Part shown: in pieces, positions 59,305-64,000 of the stretch
Numbering within the stretch: position 1 is the stretch's first letter
Layout of the letters: each line of letters begins with the position of its first letter
Source of the DNA: Mycobacterium pinniadriaticum
GTDB lineage: Bacteria; Actinomycetota; Actinomycetes; Mycobacteriales; Mycobacteriaceae
NCBI RefSeq assembly: GCF_026242045.1
Contig: NZ_JAPJDO010000017.1
Coordinates: 58,862-122,861, forward strand
Length of the DNA: 64,000 nt
Direction: 5' to 3'
Notes under the pieces: model-generated
Told to the model about the DNA's origin: nothing
The model's input: the letters and a program-made list of their open reading frames with translations, nothing else
Database searches by the model: none
Position numbers and translations under genes: made by a program

Positions 59305-60567
59305 GTGAGTTCGGTCGCGCAGGGCAAATCGTCCCAAGAGCAGGCCCGGCTGCCGCGCGAAGTGTGGCTGTTGGTCGGTGCCAACGTGGTGGTGGCGCTG
59401 GGCTATGGCGTGGTGGCTCCGGTGTTGCCGCAGTACGCCCGGCACTTCGGGGTCAGCATCAGCGCCGCGACGTTCGTCATCACCGCGTTCGCGTTCATGC
59501 GGCTGGTGTCCGCTCCGCCCGCCGGACTGCTGGTGCAGCGGCTGGGGGAGCGGCGCGTCTACATCAGTGGTCTGCTGATCGTGGCGCTGTCGACCGCCGC
59601 CTGCGCTCTGGCGCAAAGCTATTGGCAATTGCTGCTGTTCAGGTCGTTGGGCGGGTTCGGGTCGGCGATGTTCACGGTGTCCTCGTTGGGCCTGATGATC
59701 CGGATCTCGCCGCCCGACGCCCGCGGCCGGGTCGCCGGGCTGTTCTCCTCGGGCTTTCTGTTCGGCTCGGTTGCCGGGCCGGTGCTGGGCAGCCTCACCG
59801 CGGGGTTCGGGCTGGCGGCGCCGTTCGTCATCTACGGCGCGGCGCTGCTGGTCGCCGCGGCGGTGGTGTTCATCAGCCTGCGCCACTCCAAGCTGGTGGC
59901 CGCCGACGATGCGTCCGACGACGCGGTGCCGGTGCGCACGGTGCTGCGGCATCGCGCCTACCGGGCGGCCCTGTTCTCCAACTTCGCGACCGGCTGGGCC
60001 TCCTTCGGGCTGCGGATCGCGCTGGTGCCGCTGTTCGTCTCCGAGGTGCTGGGCAAGGGGGCTGGGTATGCCGGGCTGGCGCTGGCCGCGTTCGCGATCG
60101 GCAACATCTCGGTGGTCATCCCCAGTGGGTATCTCTCGGACCGGATCGGGCGACGACGGCTGCTGATCGTGGGGCTGACGGTGTCGGCCGCAACGACGGC
60201 GTTGGTGGGTATCACCACGTCGTTGCCGGTTTTCCTGGTCGGGGCATATGCGGCGGGGGCGGCGACCGGAATCTTCGTCGCCCCGCAGCAGGCCGCCGTC
60301 GCCGACGTGGTCGGTAACACGGCGCGGGGCGGAACCGCGGTGGCGGTGTTCCAGATGATGGCCGACCTCGGGTCGATCGCCGGATCGCTGGCTGTCGGCC
60401 AGATCGCGCAGCGGGTGTCGTTCAGTTGGGCGTTCCTGATCAGCGGGATCATCCTGGCGATGGCCGCCGTCTGGTGGGTCTTCGCTCCGGAAACCCGGCC
60501 GCGGCGCTCCGTCGAGCACACCCAGGCCCGTGCGCTGGGTCCCGAAGCCGGTGGTGAAGTCCCGTGA
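59305..60567 (+). CDS. MFS transporter
   Basis: A 420-residue major facilitator with about twelve hydrophobic segments. Between helices 2 and 3 is the A-loop GLLVQRLGERRVYISG, and its second-half repeat GYLSDRIGRRRLLIVG confirms the family. It probably exports a drug or metabolite, or imports a sugar; the substrate is unknown. GTG 59305 was chosen because the first membrane helix starts about 15 residues later and the upstream frame runs antisense to the hemophore gene. Confidence 0.92.
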   Translation: MSSVAQGKSSQEQARLPREVWLLVGANVVVALGYGVVAPVLPQYARHFGVSISAATFVITAFAFMRLVSAPPAGLLVQRLGERRVYISGLLIVALSTAACALAQSYWQLLLFRSLGGFGSAMFTVSSLGLMIRISPPDARGRVAGLFSSGFLFGSVAGPVLGSLTAGFGLAAPFVIYGAALLVAAAVVFISLRHSKLVAADDASDDAVPVRTVLRHRAYRAALFSNFATGWASFGLRIALVPLFVSEVLGKGAGYAGLALAAFAIGNISVVIPSGYLSDRIGRRRLLIVGLTVSAATTALVGITTSLPVFLVGAYAAGAATGIFVAPQQAAVADVVGNTARGGTAVAVFQMMADLGSIAGSLAVGQIAQRVSFSWAFLISGIILAMAAVWWVFAPETRPRRSVEHTQARALGPEAGGEVP

Positions 60568-60619
60568 CCAGCGATTTTGAAGCGCACCTGCCAGTGGTGT
60601 AACTTCGGTGGGCACACCT

Positions 60620-60695
60620 GGGGCTATGGCGCAGCTGGTAGCGCACCACACTGGCAGTGTGGGGGTCAGGGGTTCGAGTCCCCTTAGCTCCACCA
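60620..60695 (+). tRNA. tRNA-Ala (anticodon GGC)
   Basis: A complete 76-nt cloverleaf: acceptor GGGGCTA pairs with TAGCTCC (one G-U), D-arm GCGCAGCTGGTAGCGC, anticodon arm CCACA-CTGGCAG-TGTGG giving GGC, T-arm AGGGG-TTCGAGT-CCCCT, discriminator A, and an encoded CCA at 60693-60695. It decodes GCC alanine codons. The element carrying the serine integrase begins directly beside its 3' half. Confidence 0.95.
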
Positions 60696-62400
60696 TGACA
60701 GCCTTACTCGAAACCTTGACCGGCAACAGATCGGACAAGGTGAGTAGGTCTGTCGAGGAAGATGAGAAAGCCTCCGCTTTGCGGGGGCTTTCTTGATCTT
60801 GAACCTGATGGACCTGGTCGCGGTGTTTGATCGCGGCTTCACGAAGTTCCGCGAACAGCGGCGTCGGCTTGTCACCGGTAACGACCACTTCGTCGAGGTA
60901 GAGGCGTTCAAAGAATGTCTCGTTCAGATGCCTCCGCACTTTGTCCTCAACCCGCTGGTAGAGCGATTGGGGGTCTTCGACAAGATGGAGGGCGTCACGC
61001 AGCACCGTTGCACCGACCGACAGTTGCTCGTTGGTGTTTGTCAGCCCGGCTTGAACGCGTCCGCGGTCTCGCTGGACCTCGTGTAGCTTTGCGCGGATTT
61101 TCGCCTGGGGGAGGGTGGCGTCAGCGGCAAGGTCGATCAGTCGCGCCTCTTTGTCGTCAAGTTCTCGAAGGCGCCGGTTTAGCGATGCGTGCATGTGACG
61201 GACGTTCGCCTGATCATCTGCGACGGTTTCTTCCAGCTGCTCGCGCACGGTCGTGGTGAAATCCTTGGCGAGACCCAGCGTCGCGTAGTGCTGGACAACC
61301 GCCTCCTCCACCCGCTCAACACGCAAATGGGGCAAGTCGCAGAGTCCGTCTTGACGGGCACGGCAGAGGAAATAGCCATACCGCTGTCCATTCTTGCCGG
61401 TTGCTTCGGTATAGATGAGCCGTGCCGTCCGTCCGGCGTCATCGCAACGCTGGCAAAAGAGCGCGCCCTTAAGGTAATGGGTGAGTATCCGGTCGCGTTG
61501 GCCGCGCTGGCTGCGGAAATTCAGGATGTCTTGAACGCGGTCGAAAAGATCGTGGGAGACGATCGGCTCGTGACGGCCAGGATAGATCGAACCTTTGTAG
61601 ACGACGAATCCCGCGTAGTACGGGTCGCGGAGCATCTTGTGGATCTTTGTGTCTGAAACCGTACGTGCTTGGGGCCACCTCGGCGATGGGCGCGCGGTTA
61701 GGCCCAGATCGGCCATCGTTGTGGTGAGACGCTCAATTGAGTACTCGCCGCTTGCGTAAAGCTCCCAGGCTCTAAGAACCAGCGGGGCGCGTTCTGGGTC
61801 AAGGCTGACGGTGTTGACCATCCTGCCCTCGATCTCGACTCGCGTGTTCAGATAGCCGAGACGCGCCCGTCCAATCGTGCCACCGTTTTCTGCCTTGTGC
61901 CGCAGCTTGATTCGGATATCTTCGCCGCTGAGCTTGTTCTGGACATCATTGAAGATGTCGGTGACCGCTTCCATCATGTCGGCGTAGACGCCGTCACCGA
62001 AGTCTTCGCGCGCGGACACCAGTTTGACGTTCAATTTGTCCAGTAGCCGTTTGGTGATGGCGGCATCGATGTAGTTGCGGAAGGCGCGAGAGCGGGCGTA
62101 GACGATGACGTAGCGCACGTCAGTGTTCTCGCGGAGGAACGTGAGCATGTCTTGGAAGGCCTGGCGCTTTTCAATTGTCGATGCGGAGACCCCCGGTTCG
62201 ACGAATTCATGGACGACAGTGGCGCCGAGGTTGTTCGCCTTTCTGGTGCTGACTTCTCGTTGTGTGGCGATGGAGTTGCCGTCTGGGTCGATATCGACGG
62301 CGGTGTCCATCTGCCTCTTACTAGAGACTCGGAGATAGAGCACCGCCTTCCCGCCATCGTCGGATGCGTGATCGGTTCCTGAGGCGGCAATCAACGGCAT
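60620..62400 (-). CDS. Large serine recombinase (integrase); C-terminus continuous with tRNA antisense
   Basis: A large serine integrase starting at ATG 62400 (AAGGAG upstream). Order of domains: resolvase domain with YLRVSS (catalytic Ser near 26), FVEPGVSAS and YARSRAFRNY; recombinase domain with GTIGRARLGYLN and IHKMLRDPYYAGFVVYKG; a zinc ribbon with Cys pairs FCQRCD and FLCRARQDGLC; a coiled coil (LEETVADD... to about residue 480); and a C-terminal domain. No stop occurs where one is expected: the frame crosses the hairpin at 60766-60792 and the whole tRNA (MVELRGLEPLTPTLP is tRNA antisense), staying open to 59278. The boundary given at 60620 is nominal. It integrates and excises the element to its right. 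Confidence 0.82.
60766..60792. terminator. Intrinsic-terminator-like hairpin
   Basis: GAAAGCCTCCGC, a TTT loop and GCGGGGGCTTTC form a 12-bp stem with one G-T/G-A mismatch, followed by TTGATCTT. It lies 70 bp after the tRNA gene and can stop tRNA transcription. In the other direction it lies inside the open frame of the integrase, so it would also end that mRNA. Confidence 0.6.
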
Positions 62401-62401
62401 A

Positions 62402-62842
62402 TCAGTGCTCCTTCGACGAGTGCGATCGATCTGCGAGATGGTCCTTGCACCACGGACAATTTTCGGGTTCGGTCGAGGTGTGGCGACCTCCGGTGCTGTG
62501 TTCGTAGGCGTGGAGGATTTTGGCCACATGGTGCTCGATGTGCCGAGTGACCGCATCAGGCAGGTCGGTGAACTTAGCGCTCAAATAGGTTCCGAGGCTT
62601 GGCAGATCGTCGGCGGTCAGCCATCCGACGGTCGTGAAGAGCTCCATAGCGTTGATACCGAGCACCCCGCCCATCGCGATCAGGCTCTCGACGCGCGGCT
62701 TGGCGATCATGCCCTGCTCGATCCTCCAGACCGTTCCAGGATCGACGTCGGCGCGCCTGGCGACTTCATTGACGCTGAGTCCGAGTTCGCCCCGCTTTTC
62801 CTTAAGCAGGTTGATGAGTTTTACGGTCTGTTCCGGTGTCAT
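62402..62842 (-). CDS. Xre-type helix-turn-helix regulator
   Basis: A 146-residue DNA-binding protein. The helix-turn-helix (about 15-70) reads LGLSVNEVARRADVDPGTVW, then RIEQGMIAKPRVESLIAMGG. The C-terminal part contains NCPWCKDHLADRSHSS, a possible single zinc-binding pair. It starts at ATG 62842 and its stop lies one base before the integrase start, so both are on one transcript. It may act as element repressor or excision control factor; a palindrome sits at its promoter. Confidence 0.87.
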   Translation of the reverse strand: MTPEQTVKLINLLKEKRGELGLSVNEVARRADVDPGTVWRIEQGMIAKPRVESLIAMGGVLGINAMELFTTVGWLTADDLPSLGTYLSAKFTDLPDAVTRHIEHHVAKILHAYEHSTGGRHTSTEPENCPWCKDHLADRSHSSKEH

Positions 62843-62868
62843 AAAAATTGCGCCCCTTTGTATCAATA

Positions 62869-62878
62869 ATTGTACAAT
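62869..62878. promoter_or_regulatory. ATTGTACAAT palindrome at Xre gene promoter
   Basis: A perfect 10-bp palindrome 27 bp upstream of the regulator start, inside an AT-rich patch. It includes a TACAAT -10-like hexamer on the minus strand, so a protein bound there would block the promoter. It is a likely autoregulatory operator of the Xre-type protein. Confidence 0.4.
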
Positions 62879-62996
62879 GGGATATTGAACAAAATCAATA
62901 GAAATTCGCAATTCCAGAACGGCAATGTCCGCCAATTCAATATCGTCTATTTCGATTTCGGAATAGCCGTTCGTGTGCCTGTGGGTGACACGACTA

Positions 62997-63603
62997 CTAC
63001 AGGTCGGTGCGGAAGATCCACACGCAGCCGTTCGGGTCGCTGATGGTCCCGATGTCGCCGGACAGTTCCATGTCGCGGGCGATGGCTGCGTAATCGATGT
63101 GCACGTAGGCCTGTAGGTGCTCGGGCAGTTTGTCGAGTTCTTGGGTGTAGCCGAGGTCGTCGGCCATCTGTTCGACGTAGTCCTGGACGGAGTGGTAGTG
63201 GCCGAGGTAGGCCTCGTGGAAGCTGTCGATATCGAAGCTTCCCGTTTCGCCGTCGAGCAGGTCGATCCAGGCGGAATAGGCGTACAATACCTTTGGCGAT
63301 GCGAGAGACCTTGTCGATGGCGTCGTATTCGTCGATGCGCACGCGGCCGAATTGCTCGTAGTCGTGGATGGCCCATTCTTCGGCGTTCGGTTCGCGTGAG
63401 CTGTCCAGGAGTTCGTTGATGTCGGCCTGGATCTCCTCGGGTTCGCGTGCGGCGTCGATCCATTTGCCGTGCAGGATGCCGTTGTTGTAGTCGGCCAGGC
63501 TGGCGACGTAGATGGCTGGCGACGGCTTCGGCTCCATCTCAGGATGCGGTGCATCGTCGGGCTCTGGTGTGGGTTGGGTTGGTTCGTGGTGTGTTTCATT
63601 CAT
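62997..63603 (-). pseudogene. ardA: ArdA antirestriction protein gene with a frameshift
   Basis: Two frames encode one ArdA-like protein. From ATG 63603 (perfect AGGAGGT ribosome-binding site) the first gives the N-terminal part (AIYVASLADYNNGILHGKW, then EEWAIHDYEQFG, DKVSRIAKGI). The second supplies the rest (YAYSAWIDLLDGETGSFD, FHEAYLGHYHSVQDYVEQMA, CVWIFRTDL). They meet near 63285-63290, where one extra base on the coding strand (GGTATTGTACGCC) breaks the frame. ArdA mimics DNA to block type I restriction when mobile DNA enters a cell. Either the gene is dead or there is a sequence error; the rest is undamaged. Confidence 0.85.
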
Positions 63604-63741
63604 TCTCACCTCCTCTTAGTTTCTTGGTGGGGTTATGCGGAGCCGGTCGGGAAACAGAGAGCAAAGGCTCGATCTGCTTCCCGCCGGCCCCGGTGTGCGT
63701 CCGTGAGGTTCACTGACGCCCGTGTCCGACGCGGGGCACGG

Positions 63742-64000
63742 TTAGGTTTCCGATGGGTTCTCACCTCCCTTGGCGGTCCGGCGTTGCCGGGTGCTGCTGG
63801 GTTCGCCGCCGCCTTGGAACAGGGTGGCGATGGCCTGCTGGCGGGCTGCGGCTTCACGCTCGATTTCGGCGCGCGCCTCAGCTGCCTTGGGGCCTTGCCC
63901 CGGTGTAGTGGACACGGGATTTGTGGTTACGCCGCTTGTGGCAGCGTAGCGAATGTGTGGTTGTTTTCGTAGGTGGCGGGGCTGGAATAGGCGCAGCGGG
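63742..64000 (-). CDS. Unknown protein, 5' end outside window
   Basis: An open frame on the minus strand runs from the right edge to TAA 63742 (at least 85 residues). The visible sequence begins LRLFQPRHLRKQPHIRY, continues with a Thr/Gly stretch, and has a charged helical segment (AAEARAEIEREAAARQQAI) before a hydrophilic tail. Its composition and helix suggest a real protein of the mobile element. The part before GTG 63915 is in frame and looks coding, so the start is likely beyond the window. No family is recognised. Confidence 0.55.
   Translation of the reverse strand, partial: PLRLFQPRHLRKQPHIRYAATSGVTTNPVSTTPGQGPKAAEARAEIEREAAARQQAIATLFQGGGEPSSTRQRRTAKGGENPSET

Larger units (their letters stand above)
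60650..64000. mobile_element. Integrated element at tRNA-Ala, left end
   Basis: Directly after the tRNA-Ala gene come a serine integrase, an Xre-type regulator, an ArdA antirestriction gene and an unknown gene, all leftward, with visibly more AT-rich spacers than the host region. This is the usual left end of an integrative or conjugative element or prophage. The right end and attR copy lie outside the window. The attachment core is probably within the tRNA 3' half, so the left boundary is approximate. Confidence 0.75.

Noticed and set aside
59278..60619. Continuation of the integrase frame antisense to the MFS gene
   Set aside because: High-G+C genes often leave antisense frames open; the MFS gene has full family motifs, and the hairpin at 60766 would end integrase transcription first.
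1..64000. CRISPR arrays and insertion sequences
   Set aside because: No regularly spaced repeats and no DDE transposase or terminal inverted repeats were seen; the only recombinase is the serine integrase.

Overview
The window reads as chromosome of a rapid-growing mycobacterium (Mycolicibacterium-like). Support: high G+C, GTG starts and 1-4 nt stop/start overlaps throughout, a complete yrbE-mce lipid-import operon, DUF732, CAP-domain and hemophore-like secreted proteins, and very many acyl-CoA dehydrogenases, crotonases and SDRs. The species cannot be named from the sequence alone.

Region 1 (1-25041) is a mostly leftward catabolic block: aldehyde dehydrogenase; a Rieske oxygenase with its own reductase; a P450 that closely resembles P450terp (CYP108, alpha-terpineol hydroxylase); four crotonases; three SDRs including a BadH-like one; an HMG-CoA-lyase-like enzyme; a CoA-transferase-like protein; a thiolase; three acyl-CoA dehydrogenases; two AMP-forming ligases; a FadR-type GntR regulator; and an IclR regulator. 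Region 2 (25106-33347) is a meta-cleavage pathway: a Rieske dioxygenase, diol dehydrogenase, LigB-type extradiol dioxygenase, ACMSD-type amidohydrolase, ring-fission hydrolase, hydratase, aldolase and acylating acetaldehyde dehydrogenase. Its step order matches p-cumate degradation. Region 3 (33550-39668) holds a second GntR regulator, a CoA ligase, a BadI-like ring-opening hydrolase, an acyl-CoA dehydrogenase, a dienoyl-CoA-reductase-like SDR and a MaoC hydratase.

A shared 11-bp operator of form TGGTCnGACCA lies before five of the transcription units in regions 1 and 3. The GntR gene at 16289 carries one of these sites in its own promoter. The inferred picture is an island for p-menthane-type (cyclic monoterpenoid) acids. 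The ring methyl would be oxidised by P450 and aldehyde dehydrogenase. The acid would then be opened either as an alicyclic CoA ester (BadH/BadI logic) or, if aromatic, by the cumate-like branch. The substrate is inference; the gene families are read from the sequence.

Region 4 (39670-49846) is the mce operon (yrbEA-yrbEB-mceA to mceF) followed by a frameshifted DUF732 gene and a CAP-domain gene. Region 5 (50316-60567) is housekeeping and accessory: a phosphatase/histidine kinase/response regulator trio, a lipoprotein, a small secreted peptide, a cupin, two CrcB fluoride channels with a triple DUF190 protein, phosphoglucomutase, a hemophore-like protein and an MFS transporter.

Region 6 (60620 to the right edge) begins with a tRNA-Ala gene whose 3' side is joined to an integrated element. 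The element carries a large serine integrase, an Xre-type regulator, a frameshifted ardA antirestriction gene and one gene cut by the window edge.
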